Part shown: piece by piece, positions 26,745-36,525 of the stretch | Numbering within the stretch: position 1 is the stretch's first letter | How the letters are laid out: every line of letters starts with the position of its first letter | From: Terriglobia bacterium | Lineage (GTDB): Bacteria > Acidobacteriota > Terriglobia > Terriglobales > Acidobacteriaceae | Reading direction: 5' to 3' | Length of the DNA: 64,000 nucleotides | Assembly: GCA_020073215.1 (NCBI GenBank) | Contig: JAIQFO010000007.1 | Coordinates: 62,001-126,000 of the forward strand | Translations under genes and position numbers: made by a program | Notes under the pieces: model-generated | What the model saw: the letters and a program-made list of their open reading frames with translations, nothing else | Databases searched by the model: none | Told to the model about the DNA's origin: nothing

Positions 26745-27559
26745 GACGCGATAAACCTGTGCATTCCGCTGAAGTAGTTGGCAATCCAGGCCACGATCGC
26801 CGCCACGAAAGCCATGCTGGCCAGCAGGGCGGCGCGGCGGCCGCGCCATCCGGCGCTCAGGCGCATGAACACCATCAGCAAGTACACGGCCCACATCAGA
26901 ACCGAGAGCAGAATCTTAGGATCAAAGAAATTAACGCGTCCGTAAGTAGATTCGGCAACGACAGAGCCCGCCACCAGCCCCAGCGTCATAAAGGGAAATC
27001 CAAGCATCAGCGAGCGGTAGCCGATGTCGTCAATCACCTGCAGAGCAGGCAGGCGCGAGAACATTCCACTCGCACTCTTGGATTTCAACGCGCGCTCCTG
27101 CATCAGGTACAGAATGCTGGCGCCAAAGCTGAGGAACAGCGCCGCGTATCCCGTGAAAATCATCAAGATATGCACCGGCAGCCAGCCCTTCTTCACCACG
27201 CCCGCCGTAAAGACCAGCGGTTGCTGACCGGTCGCAGCCACAAAGGTCAGCAGAAAAACCAGGGGAAACACCACGATGCCCGGGGTCGTCGTCTTGTACA
27301 CCAGATAGGCCAGCATGAAGACGACCATGATCAGGAAAGCCAGCAGCGATTCGGCATTATGAACCGAGGCCGCAGCCAGCTGGCCGCTCTGTACCACGGC
27401 TTCGGTCAGCGAAACGAGATGAAACACCATGCCGAGGTAAGAGGCATGGAGCGCGACCTTACTGAGGATTTCAGAAGTGCGGGTGAGCGCGACCAGCGCA
27501 TACAGCAATCCCGCAGCGTAACAAACCAGCGCAACGCGCAGCCAGACCAGAGTCATCAT
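26741..27559 (-). CDS. CcsA/HemX-family membrane protein
   Basis: 272 residues with eight hydrophobic helices and the conserved block WLPVHILMIFTGYAALFLSF. It lacks a clear WWD cytochrome-assembly motif, so HemX-type (haem-biosynthesis accessory) is more probable than a true CcsA haem handler. It leads the hem run, overlapping hemA by four bases. A TATAAT box lies about 63 bases upstream. Either name is defensible; I leave the symbol blank. Confidence 0.82.
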   Translation of the reverse strand: MMTLVWLRVALVCYAAGLLYALVALTRTSEILSKVALHASYLGMVFHLVSLTEAVVQSGQLAAASVHNAESLLAFLIMVVFMLAYLVYKTTTPGIVVFPLVFLLTFVAATGQQPLVFTAGVVKKGWLPVHILMIFTGYAALFLSFGASILYLMQERALKSKSASGMFSRLPALQVIDDIGYRSLMLGFPFMTLGLVAGSVVAESTYGRVNFFDPKILLSVLMWAVYLLMVFMRLSAGWRGRRAALLASMAFVAAIVAWIANYFSGMHRFIAS

Positions 27560-27621
27560 TCCTATTCTTTTAGTTCCGGGTGCTTCCGCAGGCGGGTGTC
27601 ATCCCCCACCCCACCTTGGTG

Positions 27622-27627
27622 ATTATA
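27622..27627 (-). promoter_or_regulatory. Candidate -10 box of the hemX-hemA-hemC-hemD operon
   Basis: TATAAT on the minus strand, about 63 bases ahead of the CcsA/HemX-type start codon. No good -35 is visible 16-18 bases upstream. Confidence 0.35.
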
Positions 27628-27718
27628 GTGTGCCGGGAGCAGGTGGAAGGACGAAACGGGCGCTGTCACAGGTGCATGTGACGGAGGTCACAACGCGAAA
27701 CGACGCTATGGTGCGGCT

Positions 27719-28876
27719 TCAGGGCAGCACTTCGTAGTTGGTCATCATGCCGCCTTTCAGGTGGTCGCTGAGATGGCAGTGGAACATCCAGGTGCCGACA
27801 TTGTCGGGGATCATGTCGGCGACCACGAACTGCGCCGGCCCCAGAATCAGAATGTCGGTACGATGCTTGTCCACGGTCACGACATTTCCGTGCCAGTGCG
27901 GGGTGTGGAAGTTGAAGCCGTCTCCCATCGACATCAGATACCATCGCACGCGCTCGCCCTTGTGCATCTGCATGGGCGGATTGTTTCCGAAGATGTATCC
28001 GTTGATGGTGAACTTGTGATTGACCAGGGCGAAGCCGCTGCCCAGCGTCAAGTCAGCATTGCCGTCGGCGTCGGAGGGATTCAATTCCAGCTTCTTGACC
28101 GACTTCGGATCGCCGGCATAGGTGTCGATGTTGTGTTGAAAGTAGTGGCTCTGGTTTTCATCGATGATCATGAACAGGGCAAAGAGTTCGCGGTCCACAT
28201 CCTTTGGACTGCCATCGGCCCGCGCCATTCCCTTCGCGGTGATGACCATAGGGCCAATCAGTCCGGCGTTCACGTCCTTCGGTTCGTAGTTATGCGAATG
28301 GTAGAGCCACACGACGGAGGTCCCGTCGTCGGGACCGGGACCGGCCCGCTCGGGCACCTTCCACGTGTACTTGTGGGTCTGGCCGGGAGCAACCAAGCCC
28401 GTCGATTCCGGTGACATGCCGGCATAAGGCGCGCCTTCTGAATCCTTCGCGTAGAACACCCCATGCGGATGCATGCTATAAGGCTGGGTAGCGTTGTTGC
28501 GGAAGACGATCTCGATGGTGTCGCCCACCTCGGCGCGGATCACCGGACCGAGAATGCCCATGTGCTCGTCCTCGGCCGGGCGGGGTTTCAGGGACTGAAA
28601 GGTGGCGTCGGTGTATTCGCGATAGATGGCTTTGCGGTACACCTGGCCGATACGGTCTTTGCCCTTCTCGACAAAGATGACGGTGGCCTTGTCGAAGGGC
28701 TTTCCGGTCATGTGATCCATGTTATGGGGCGCGTAGTCCCACTCGACCTCATCGGCCGAAATGTAATAAGTGCGGGTCTTGCCGGCGGCTGCGGGGGACG
28801 AGGTTTGCTGCGCAACGCAGGGCAAGGTCGATAGACAGAAAGCCAGCAAATAGAATCTCAGAGCCGAACCTCTCAT
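27719..28876 (-). CDS. Secreted multicopper oxidase
   Basis: 385 residues with a signal peptide (about 1-22). Copper-binding motifs appear in the expected order: SMHPHGVFY, LYHSHNYEP, HTPHWHGNVV and MFHCHLSDHLKGGM; the last contains the HCHxxxH(x4)M type-1/trinuclear signature. Domain order and length fit a two- or three-cupredoxin enzyme closer to ceruloplasmin-like/nitrite reductase-type oxidases than to CotA laccases. AGAGGA lies about eight bases before the ATG. A small dyad GTCACAGGTGCATGTGAC follows the stop. Substrate not predictable. Confidence 0.85.
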   Translation of the reverse strand: MRGSALRFYLLAFCLSTLPCVAQQTSSPAAAGKTRTYYISADEVEWDYAPHNMDHMTGKPFDKATVIFVEKGKDRIGQVYRKAIYREYTDATFQSLKPRPAEDEHMGILGPVIRAEVGDTIEIVFRNNATQPYSMHPHGVFYAKDSEGAPYAGMSPESTGLVAPGQTHKYTWKVPERAGPGPDDGTSVVWLYHSHNYEPKDVNAGLIGPMVITAKGMARADGSPKDVDRELFALFMIIDENQSHYFQHNIDTYAGDPKSVKKLELNPSDADGNADLTLGSGFALVNHKFTINGYIFGNNPPMQMHKGERVRWYLMSMGDGFNFHTPHWHGNVVTVDKHRTDILILGPAQFVVADMIPDNVGTWMFHCHLSDHLKGGMMTNYEVLP

Positions 28877-28958
28877 TGTGGTTATCCTCTAAAGCTCATT
28901 TGACAGAGCCATCCCCGCGGCGATCCCAAAAGGTCCCCGCTCTTGATCCAGAAGGAAC

Positions 28959-29534
28959 TTATTTCTTCGGACGCGACTCCGGTGGCACCAAGCCGGCGGA
29001 ACGATAGTAAACCGACAGCTGACCGTAGATTTCTCCCGAATGCTCGACGAAGCCGTAGGCAAAATCGCTGATGCGGGTCTGTTCATTGCTGAACGGGTCG
29101 ACGACCAGGTCCGACATGCCTTTATCGCCTTTCGCTTTGATCGCCGCCACCCCATCCGCAAATGACTTCTTAACGAACATGACCACATCGGTCTTGTTTT
29201 TGAACTCACTACGTTTGGGATCTTCTTCGGCGGGAGGTTTCTGGCCGAGCACCCCATTGATGAAAAACTGATTCGCATGGGCGGCATGAATCAGCCTCTG
29301 GGCAAAGCTTTGGACTGCGGGCGTCGGCTTGAAGTCATACTTGTCTTCGGGAAAATCTTCCGCCATCGCGATCAGTTTGCGTCCAATGTCATTCCACTGC
29401 GCGAGCACGGCTTCCGACGCACTCGGCGCCGGCTTTGGCGCCGCGTCCTTTTTCGGCATATCCTGCGAGGATGCCGGCGTAACCAAAATACCGGCGGCAA
29501 GGATCAATCCGGCAAGCAAACGGGCTTTATTCAT
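28959..29534 (-). CDS. Secreted DinB-family protein
   Basis: 191 residues. A signal peptide (to PASSQD) is followed by a four-helix DinB/YfiT-like bundle. Possible metal ligands are His in LIHAAHANQFF and His in GFVEHSGEIYGQLSVYYR. ATG 29534 has GGAGG eight bases upstream and excludes the seven codons before it. Secreted DinB-like proteins are common in this phylum; their function is unknown. It lies 82 bases upstream of the multicopper oxidase. Confidence 0.78.
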   Translation of the reverse strand: MNKARLLAGLILAAGILVTPASSQDMPKKDAAPKPAPSASEAVLAQWNDIGRKLIAMAEDFPEDKYDFKPTPAVQSFAQRLIHAAHANQFFINGVLGQKPPAEEDPKRSEFKNKTDVVMFVKKSFADGVAAIKAKGDKGMSDLVVDPFSNEQTRISDFAYGFVEHSGEIYGQLSVYYRSAGLVPPESRPKK

Positions 29535-29585
29535 TGGCGTATTCCTCCGCATCATTGGCGCTGGTCCATTTTCAGAGCAATTTGT

Positions 29586-30242
29586 TCACGCCGCAGTCCG
29601 AGCCTTTGCCACGCGCCGGGTCGCTGCCAACGCCTGCCACGCAATCACAAACGAGGGCAGGAAACATGCCGTGGCAATCACGCTCCAAACCACGGTGGCG
29701 ATGCCGAGTTCTCCCATCCGTGCAATGGCGGGGATGGCGAGAATGGCGCGAACCACCACGAAGACCATCGCGAACGGATAGCTGCGCATCATCCACTCGC
29801 GATGTTGTTGGATTCTTCCGGTGCGAACGCAGTAGAGACCGGTGGCAGTGGTCATAAGCCAGCCGAGGGCCTGGATGGTAGCCGCCGGGGTTAGGGTCAT
29901 AATCGGCCGAGCGATGGCGACCGCAATCGCAACCGGCGCGGAGACCGCCACACACCCGACGTAGATGCGTCCCAGCACGCGATGTACTTGCAGATAGCGC
30001 TGTCGCAGACGGCTGGAAAACTGGAACACGCCGAGGAAAAGAGCCATTGCCCCCGGGACGCCGTGCGCCAACATCAGCCATGGAATCGCCGCATATCGCT
30101 GACGCAGAAACGAGTGTGGGTCCAGCAATGTCCGGTCGCGAGTGGCCAGAACGTACAGCGTCATCAGACCAAACACAACCCACATCACATGTTTGGTTTG
30201 GAAATTTCTACGACTGACAGATCCCGGAACAGCAGTGGCCAC
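29586..30242 (-). CDS. DUF2306 family membrane protein
   Basis: 218 residues, several hydrophobic helices and the conserved block RHLRQRYLQVHRVLGRIYV-like sequence (here RLRQRYLQVHRVLGRIYVG), with HREWMMRSYPFAMVFVVVRA near the end. These are the DUF2306 signatures I know. The start is a GTG with a GGGGGG-type run five bases upstream. Function unknown. Confidence 0.75.
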   Translation of the reverse strand: MATAVPGSVSRRNFQTKHVMWVVFGLMTLYVLATRDRTLLDPHSFLRQRYAAIPWLMLAHGVPGAMALFLGVFQFSSRLRQRYLQVHRVLGRIYVGCVAVSAPVAIAVAIARPIMTLTPAATIQALGWLMTTATGLYCVRTGRIQQHREWMMRSYPFAMVFVVVRAILAIPAIARMGELGIATVVWSVIATACFLPSFVIAWQALAATRRVAKARTAA

Positions 30243-30342
30243 AGTTCCCCCCGCTCAACGCCGCCAGCCCGGCAGCGTTGGCAATCGCGGGAGGATAACA
30301 CATCTCTTAAGTTCTTAGGCAGGAATTCGTGCGTGGCCGAGT

Positions 30343-30693
30343 CTACTCCACCCCTAACGCCGCCAGCGATTCTTCCAGCGACTGCGAGTCGATCGCCAGT
30401 TGCCGGCCGTACGCTTGCATGTCTTCCACCTCGTCGAAGGCGCGAAACAGGCGCATCTTGACGGCGGCGTACCGCTCGGAATCGGCGAGCGGGCGTCCGT
30501 GGGATTCGGCCCAGGCGGCCACCACTTCGTTGGGGAGAAAAATGCTGACCGCGTAGGTCAGCTTGCGGTCGGAGGTGATGTCGAAGATGTACTCATTCGC
30601 TGCTGAGTCCGCGGCGAGCCGCTTCCCGACGAAGTAGTACTGGTAAACATAGCCTTGGGAGCCAGTGTACGTTTTGAGGCGGCGGATAGTCAT
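30343..30693 (-). CDS. Conserved hypothetical protein
   Basis: 116 residues, no membrane segment or signal. Compact mixed alpha/beta sequence: TIRRLKTYTGSQGYVYQYYFVGKR at the head and a helical tail (DEVEDMQAYGRQLAIDSQS). No family recognised. Codon usage matches neighbours and the frame is well-formed, so I accept it as a gene. It lies 79 bases downstream of the beta-lactamase-like gene and may be cotranscribed. Confidence 0.65.
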   Translation of the reverse strand: MTIRRLKTYTGSQGYVYQYYFVGKRLAADSAANEYIFDITSDRKLTYAVSIFLPNEVVAAWAESHGRPLADSERYAAVKMRLFRAFDEVEDMQAYGRQLAIDSQSLEESLAALGVE

Positions 30694-30772
30694 GAGAGTA
30701 GCTTCGAGCTACGGGGCTGCGAGCAAGCAGTCCCGGGTTGGTCGAAGCTCGCGGCTCGAAGCTCGAAGCGCA

Positions 30773-31720
30773 CTACCGACTGCTATTCCCCGGCGAGATC
30801 ACTCTCCCATACTCGCTCGCCCGCGCCAGACGGTCAAACATGCGCCACGCCGCCAGCGAAATGCTGCTGATGGCCTCTTCTCCGTCACGCTCGTGACGCA
30901 GATAACCCGTCATGACGCAGAGGATATACGGACGCTTGTCAACAAAAACCACGCCCGAATCGTTGCGCACGCCTTCGAGTTCGCCGGGCTTGTTGGCAAT
31001 CTTCAAATCTTCGGGGAGATCGCGCGGGATAAAACTCTCTTTGTGGGTGGAGAGGACTTTGAAAAAATCCGCGGTCATCTCTTTATTCAAGATCTGGCCC
31101 CGGTAGAGCGCTTCGAGCAGGCTCAACATCTCATTGGGTGTGGACACGTTTTCACGGCCTTCGCCAGCGGCTTTCAGGTCCATCATCTTGCGGCGGAGCT
31201 TGGTGTCGCGCAGCCCCTGCGCCTTCAGGAAGGCGTTCACGTTGTCCATGCCGACACGGTCGATGAGGACGTTGGTGGCCGAGTTGTCGCTGACGGCGAC
31301 CATCATGGTCGCAAGGTCTCGTAACGTGATCTGAGTAACGCCCGGTGTAAGCCCGCCCATGATGTCGCTGTCCTGAACCAAGTCGGCAGCGTTGACCGTG
31401 TAAAGGTCCGTAAGCTTCACCTTGCCTTGTTGGGCTCGCCGGTAGAGTTCGGCGAGAACGCAGATCTTGATCGAGCTAGCCTGCGCGAAAACCTCGTTGG
31501 CGTGTAACAAGTATTTGTGGCCGTCGGTGAGATCGACGATAGCGACGCCCATGACGCCGTCGAGATTGCGATCGACATCAAGGATAGATTTTTCCAGCTT
31601 CGTCCACAGAACTTGCTGCTTCTCATTGGGCGGCAGCGGTGGCGAGGTTTGAGCGGACGCGGCTCCGGTCAGCCAAAGACAGACCGAGGTCAGCACGGCG
31701 GAGATTGTCTTCTTTAGCAT
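30773..31720 (-). CDS. Class-A beta-lactamase-like serine hydrolase
   Basis: 315 residues with a signal peptide (about 1-23). Catalytic motifs: SSIK (SxxK, in FAQASSIKICVL), SDN (in VAVSDNSATNVLID), a Glu-containing region GEGRENVSTPNE, and KPG in place of the usual KTG/KSG (NKPGELEGVRNDSG). It may be a beta-lactamase or a related peptidase-like hydrolase. ATG 31720 is preferred because AAGAG lies about five bases upstream; ATG 31735 is in frame. The next gene upstream (galT-like) is close by. Confidence 0.75.
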   Translation of the reverse strand: MLKKTISAVLTSVCLWLTGAASAQTSPPLPPNEKQQVLWTKLEKSILDVDRNLDGVMGVAIVDLTDGHKYLLHANEVFAQASSIKICVLAELYRRAQQGKVKLTDLYTVNAADLVQDSDIMGGLTPGVTQITLRDLATMMVAVSDNSATNVLIDRVGMDNVNAFLKAQGLRDTKLRRKMMDLKAAGEGRENVSTPNEMLSLLEALYRGQILNKEMTADFFKVLSTHKESFIPRDLPEDLKIANKPGELEGVRNDSGVVFVDKRPYILCVMTGYLRHERDGEEAISSISLAAWRMFDRLARASEYGRVISPGNSSR

Positions 31721-31739
31721 CGCTGCTCTTGGCATGGAT

Positions 31740-32726
31740 TCAGATCTTCGCTTCTCGCAGACGTTTCACTGCCGTCTCCGACGTGACCGGGGAATAATAA
31801 ACCTCCTTGAACGTGTAAGACCGCGCCTTGGCCGCAATAATGGGCAGAATTTCGATGTGCCAGTGGTAGTCGTCATCGAGTGTCTTCCAGTATCCGAGCG
31901 CCGCCGAAGGATGCTGGCTGTTGGGCGAGGTGTGGAGCACAAGATGGAAGGCCTCGGTGACGGTGCGGATCCGTTGCAGGGTGCGCCGCAGGAGCGCGGC
32001 GAGATCGGTCAAACTACCCACCCGCGACGCCCCCGTGCGCTCAAACGAAGATTCGTGGCCACGGGGTAGAATCCAGGTCTCGTAAGGAACGCGCGGCGCA
32101 TAGGGACAGAAGGCCACGTAGTCTCCGCGAGCTTCGACCACGCGCAGGCTCTGACGCTCCTCCTGCGCCAGAATGTCGCAGAAGACGCAGCGCTCCTTGC
32201 TCTGGTAATAGTCGCGTCCGGCGCGCAGTTCGTAGAGCACGCGGCGCGGCACAAAAATGGTTGCGGTGAGCTGGGAAGTCGGGTGGTCGAATTCCTGTCC
32301 GGCGCCTGCGCCATGGTTCTTGAAAATGCTGATGTACTTGAGCCGGCTGTCGCGCTTCAAATCCTGAATCCGCAGCGCCGCCAGGCGCAGGAATTGTTCG
32401 ACTTCGACGTCTCTCACATCCCAGAGATGGCCGTCGTGCCGGGGATTTTCAATCAGAACTTCGTGCGCGCCCACCGATCCCATGCGGTCGTAGAGGCCAT
32501 CCCCCCGGCGGGCCGCCTCGCCTTCAATGTGGTAGAGCGCGTGCGGATGGACGACCGAGCGCGCCGACCATGCGCCGCCATCCACGCCCGGCAGGTTGGC
32601 GATCACATGAGCGGACTCGGCCGAAGCGCCGCAAAACCGGCAGGCTCCGGACCGTGGAGCAGGTTCAACGACATCGTCGCCTGTAATCACCCAGGAACGG
32701 GTGATGGGATCTTTGCGCAGTTCCAT
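31740..32726 (-). CDS. GalT-like HIT-superfamily nucleotidylyltransferase (noncanonical active site)
   Basis: 328 residues resembling galactose-1-phosphate uridylyltransferase: N-terminal RKDPITRSWVI and a CRFCG (CxxC-type zinc) motif, a second CxxC-type site (CVFCDI), FKNHGAGAG, and a late HWHIEILP. In canonical GalT the active site is HPHGQ; here it reads HPTSQ, so the nucleophilic His position holds Thr. The HWHIE motif remains. It may be a paralogous phosphorylase/transferase rather than galT, so I leave the symbol empty. ATG 32726 begins at MELRKDP; upstream codons are made of a repeat. Confidence 0.72.
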   Translation of the reverse strand: MELRKDPITRSWVITGDDVVEPAPRSGACRFCGASAESAHVIANLPGVDGGAWSARSVVHPHALYHIEGEAARRGDGLYDRMGSVGAHEVLIENPRHDGHLWDVRDVEVEQFLRLAALRIQDLKRDSRLKYISIFKNHGAGAGQEFDHPTSQLTATIFVPRRVLYELRAGRDYYQSKERCVFCDILAQEERQSLRVVEARGDYVAFCPYAPRVPYETWILPRGHESSFERTGASRVGSLTDLAALLRRTLQRIRTVTEAFHLVLHTSPNSQHPSAALGYWKTLDDDYHWHIEILPIIAAKARSYTFKEVYYSPVTSETAVKRLREAKI

Positions 32727-32754
32727 GGCAGTAAGGAGAACAAAAGAACTTGTA

Positions 32755-32847
32755 ATTTGCAATTGGTGATTTGTAATTGAGATGCGTTCCAACGCCGAAT
32801 TGCAAATTAGCCAATTACACATTACAAATTACCAATTACCGATTGTT
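32755..32847. repeat. AATTACAAATT micro-repeat inverted repeat between divergent genes
   Basis: A left arm (TTGTAATTTGCAATTGG...) pairs imperfectly with a right arm (CCAATTACACATTACAAATT...) across a short GC loop. It lies between the divergently transcribed galT-like and mutS genes, so it cannot be a simple shared terminator, and promoters for both must lie in or beside it. The same AATTAC/GTAATT vocabulary recurs at 52503-52597. Confidence 0.75.
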
Positions 32848-32849
32848 CT

Positions 32850-35591
32850 ATGTCCGAGCCCTCCACGCCGCTGATGCGGCAGTATGCCGCGATCAAGAAA
32901 GAGCATCCCAACGCTCTGCTGTTCTTCCGGCTGGGCGACTTCTACGAACTCTTCTTTGACGACGCGGTGTTGGCCGCGCGCGAGTTGCAGATCACGCTGA
33001 CCTCGCGCAATAAGGAAAAGGGAGTGGCCATCCCGATGTGCGGCGTTCCGTACCATGCCGCCGAGGGCTACATCGCAAAACTGATCCGGCGCGGGTTCAA
33101 GGTCGCGGTCTGCGAACAGGTGGAGGACCCGCGCCTGGCGAAGAAACTGGTACGGCGCGAGGTAACGCGAGTCGTCACGCCGGGTACGGCCGCGGATTCG
33201 TCGCTGAACGCCGAGGAAAACAACTTTCTGGCGGCGGTGGCGACGGTTGGGGATCGCGCGGGTTTTGCGGCTCTCGATCTTTCGACCGGAGAGTTTCGAG
33301 CGACCGAGTTTGCGGGCGAGTCGGCTGGACGCCGCATTCAAGAAGAACTTGAACAATTGCGGCCAAAGGAAATGTTGTATGGATCTTCGGCTCCATTGCT
33401 GGAGCGGGCCACCGGAGAGCCGCTGCGGAGCTTCGCTCCGCCGGACCGGCGAGTCGCCCGTCCCCACCCAAGCACAGGCACGGCACCGGTTGCTCGGATT
33501 TCTGGCGGGGGCTGGGCCGAAACTCCCCTCGACGACTGGATCTTCGCGCCCGACCACGCCATTCCGCTCTTGGAGAACCACTTCGGCGTGCTCTCGCTCG
33601 AGGGCTTTGGGCTTGCAGGAAAACGGGCAGCCGCCTCGGCGGCGGGGGCAATCCTGTATTACATCCGGTCCACGCAGCGCGGCACGCTCGATCATGTGGA
33701 CCGCATCGGCTTCTACGAGCGGCAGAATTGCCTGGTGCTCGACGCCGTCACCGTGCGCAACTTGGAGTTGATCGAACCGCTCTTCGCGGGAACCGACGCC
33801 GGAGTAACCCTGTTCCGCACCCTGGATGCAACCGTGACGCCGATGGGCAAGCGCTTGCTTCGCACGTGGATGCTGCGCCCTTCCCTGGATCGGGTCGAGA
33901 TCGAAGGCAGGTTGGACTCCGTTGAAGTCCAGGTCAAGGACACTGTGCGGCGCGAAGAGTTGCGGCGGGCGCTCGATGGAATTCTCGATCTGGAACGTTT
34001 GCTGAGCCGGGTCACGCTGGAGACGGCCAATCCGCGCGACGTGCTCGCTCTGGCCGCATCGCTCGCGAGAATTCCCAGGGTGCGGACGGGGTTGGCTGGG
34101 CTATCGGAATCAAGACTGCCTGAGTCGCGACCGACGGCCGCGCGGCTGAGCGCGCTGCATGGGGCGATCGACGAACTGGTCGATCTCCGCGACAAGATCG
34201 AGCGCACGCTGGTTCCAGAGCCACCGCTCACGCTGAGCGACGGCGGAGTGATCGCCGCGGGCGTCGACAAAGATCTGGACGAACTGCGCGACCTGAGCCG
34301 CAACTCGAAACAGTACCTGGCGCGAGTGGAGCTGCGCGAGCGCGAGCGCACGGGAATTGGCTCGCTCAAAGTAAAGTTCAATTCCATCTTCGGCTACTAC
34401 ATCGAGATTTCGAAGGCGAACCTGCACCTCTCACCCGCCGACTACGAGCGCAAGCAGACGCTGGTGAATGCCGAGCGCTTCACGACTCCGGAATTGAAAG
34501 AGTACGAATCGAAGATTCTGGATGCCCAGGAGAAAATTGTCGAAATCGAGCGGCGGCTGTTTGCCGAGTTGCGCTCCTCGATTGCCGCTGAAGCCAAGCG
34601 CATCCGGCAAACCGCGCTGGCGCTGGCGGAAGTGGATGTGCTTGGCTGCCTGGCGCACATCGCGGCCTTGCGAAATTACTGCCGGCCGCGCTTCGATGAG
34701 GTGGAAAAGGCCGAGGACGTCCTTGATCTGGAAATTGTCGAAGGCCGTCATCCGGTCATCGAACTACAGGAATTGGTCGGAGGAAGCGAGCGGTTCGTTC
34801 CGAATGATCTCTTCCTCGATGCCTCGACGCACAACATCGTAGTGCTGACGGGCCCGAACATGGGAGGCAAGAGCACCTATCTGCGGCAGGCGGCGCTGAT
34901 TGTGATCATGGCGCAAATCGGCTCGTTTGTTCCCGCGCGTGCCGTACGGCTGGGCATTGTCGACCGCGTCTTCACCCGTATTGGCGCAAGCGATAATCTG
35001 GCCCGCGGCCGCTCGACGTTCATGGTCGAGATGACGGAGACGGCGGCCATTCTGCACACGGCGACGGCGCGGTCGTTGATCCTGCTCGATGAAGTCGGGC
35101 GCGGCACGTCCACTTATGACGGACTGGCAATCGCCTGGGCCGCCATCGAGTATCTTCATGCGCGGGTGCATGCCAAGACCTTGTTTGCCACACACTATTT
35201 CGAGCTAACCGAGTTGGCCGAGCAATTAAGCGGCGTGAAGAACTATCACGTGTCCGTCAAAGAGACCGGCGGAAGCGTAGTTTTCCTGCGTCGGGTCGAA
35301 CCGGGCGCCGCCGACCGCAGCTACGGAATCGAAGTCGCAAAGCTGGCCGGATTGCCGAATGAAGTCGTGGTGCGTGCGCGCGAGGTGCTGGCCGAGCATG
35401 AATCGTCCGAGCACCGGCTTTCGAGCCATCTGACGCCGGGCAGTTCCGCAGAGCCGGAGCGTCCGACGCAGCTGACCATCTTCACGCCGCTTTCGCAGCC
35501 CGTGCTGGAAAAGCTGCGCGAAGTGGATTTGGACCGGCTGACGCCGCTCGAAGCGCTAAACTTGCTGGCGGAGCTGAAGAAAGAAATCTAA
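32850..35591 (+). CDS. mutS: DNA mismatch repair protein MutS
   Basis: 913 residues. Mismatch-recognition motif FYELFF (about 32-37) and GVPYHA; connector; core; then the ATPase: Walker [15 protein letters not shown], Walker [17 protein letters not shown], and the THYFELTEL block. The family is usually 800-870 residues; the excess includes about 30 extra residues near 190-222, where the DNA contains GGCGAGTCGCCCGTCCCCAC (33448-33467), a repeat also found inside anmK. The ATG follows the AATTAC-type repeat directly with no clear ribosome-binding site. Confidence 0.96.
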   Translation: MSEPSTPLMRQYAAIKKEHPNALLFFRLGDFYELFFDDAVLAARELQITLTSRNKEKGVAIPMCGVPYHAAEGYIAKLIRRGFKVAVCEQVEDPRLAKKLVRREVTRVVTPGTAADSSLNAEENNFLAAVATVGDRAGFAALDLSTGEFRATEFAGESAGRRIQEELEQLRPKEMLYGSSAPLLERATGEPLRSFAPPDRRVARPHPSTGTAPVARISGGGWAETPLDDWIFAPDHAIPLLENHFGVLSLEGFGLAGKRAAASAAGAILYYIRSTQRGTLDHVDRIGFYERQNCLVLDAVTVRNLELIEPLFAGTDAGVTLFRTLDATVTPMGKRLLRTWMLRPSLDRVEIEGRLDSVEVQVKDTVRREELRRALDGILDLERLLSRVTLETANPRDVLALAASLARIPRVRTGLAGLSESRLPESRPTAARLSALHGAIDELVDLRDKIERTLVPEPPLTLSDGGVIAAGVDKDLDELRDLSRNSKQYLARVELRERERTGIGSLKVKFNSIFGYYIEISKANLHLSPADYERKQTLVNAERFTTPELKEYESKILDAQEKIVEIERRLFAELRSSIAAEAKRIRQTALALAEVDVLGCLAHIAALRNYCRPRFDEVEKAEDVLDLEIVEGRHPVIELQELVGGSERFVPNDLFLDASTHNIVVLTGPNMGGKSTYLRQAALIVIMAQIGSFVPARAVRLGIVDRVFTRIGASDNLARGRSTFMVEMTETAAILHTATARSLILLDEVGRGTSTYDGLAIAWAAIEYLHARVHAKTLFATHYFELTELAEQLSGVKNYHVSVKETGGSVVFLRRVEPGAADRSYGIEVAKLAGLPNEVVVRAREVLAEHESSEHRLSSHLTPGSSAEPERPTQLTIFTPLSQPVLEKLREVDLDRLTPLEALNLLAELKKEI
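33448..33467. repeat. 20-bp repeat inside mutS, identical in anmK
   Basis: GGCGAGTCGCCCGTCCCCAC occurs here and at 37724-37743, each inside a coding frame. The flanks differ: AGCACAGGCACGG here, ACGAAAACC in anmK. Confidence 0.85.
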
Positions 35592-35735
35592 CCGCCGAGA
35601 CGCGGAGGGCACCGAGAGGAACGCAGGCGGAATCGCGATCGCAAGACGGCTGCGTGCCCTAACCTTGCGCGTTTTCGCGCAACGGTTGGGATTCCACTGG
35701 AATGTCGAGAGTTATACGACAGGTCAAGAAACGAA

Positions 35736-36512
35736 ATGACTGATTGGAATCGATTCCGCGAGATGCAAACGCTTCGAGAGTCGGGACGCCCTGCTGAAGC
35801 ATTGACGGAATTTAAAGCACTTCGTAAGAACGCCTCGGACGCGGTGGATAGAAGTGCAATTCTCCAACACGAGGCTCTCTGTTATTACGATCTCGGTCGT
35901 TTCGATGAAGAGGTCGAGGCAGCGTCGGAAGCGGTGAAGCTTTTGCCTGAAGAGAATCCAAGCCGACCATACGCGGAGTTCTCGCTGGCATGTGCTCATG
36001 GACACGCGGACAAATCCGACCTGGCGGTGCAGGAACTCAAAGCGTTTCTCAAGAAGCATGCAGACTTCTTGAATGACAAGGAGGAAATTGAACTCAGACG
36101 TTCTGCCCAGCTTCGGTTGATCGAAAACCTGATATCTCTTGATCACGGTGTCGAGCCGCTGTCCATTGCGAACGATCTCAAGATGGAAGATATCTCCCCA
36201 GAGGAAAGAGCGGAACTTTCGTACCGGGAGGCGGAGGCGCACAGAATCCTTGGGCGAGGCGATCACGCCCTAAAACTATACCAAGAAGCAATCAACGGCC
36301 CGCTGGTGCACTCGCTGGCTGCGCGGGCTCACTTCCACATCGGAGAAGTCCTGTACGACCGGGGTGAGTTCTCGCAGGCCGTTGGTGAATTCAAGGCTGC
36401 CGAAAATCTAGCTGATCCGGCCAACCCGGATAAGACCCATTTCGCGAAATGGGTCGAGCATACCCTTCGCGCAGCGGGAAATCCCAAGACGGATGAATTG
36501 CCAGACTGCTAA
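35736..36512 (+). CDS. TPR-repeat protein
   Basis: 258 residues with no signal or membrane helix; tandem 34-residue helical hairpins can be read (AEALTEFKALRKNASDAVDR, LGRFDEEVEAASEAVKLLPE, LGRGDHALKLYQEAI, RGEFSQAVGEFKAAENLADP). This is a TPR-type protein-interaction solenoid of unknown partner. Base composition is AT-richer than mutS and nagZ around it, suggesting recent acquisition. It lies 144 bases after mutS. Confidence 0.78.
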   Translation: MTDWNRFREMQTLRESGRPAEALTEFKALRKNASDAVDRSAILQHEALCYYDLGRFDEEVEAASEAVKLLPEENPSRPYAEFSLACAHGHADKSDLAVQELKAFLKKHADFLNDKEEIELRRSAQLRLIENLISLDHGVEPLSIANDLKMEDISPEERAELSYREAEAHRILGRGDHALKLYQEAINGPLVHSLAARAHFHIGEVLYDRGEFSQAVGEFKAAENLADPANPDKTHFAKWVEHTLRAAGNPKTDELPDC

Positions 36513-36525
36513 GTCTTAAGAAGAG

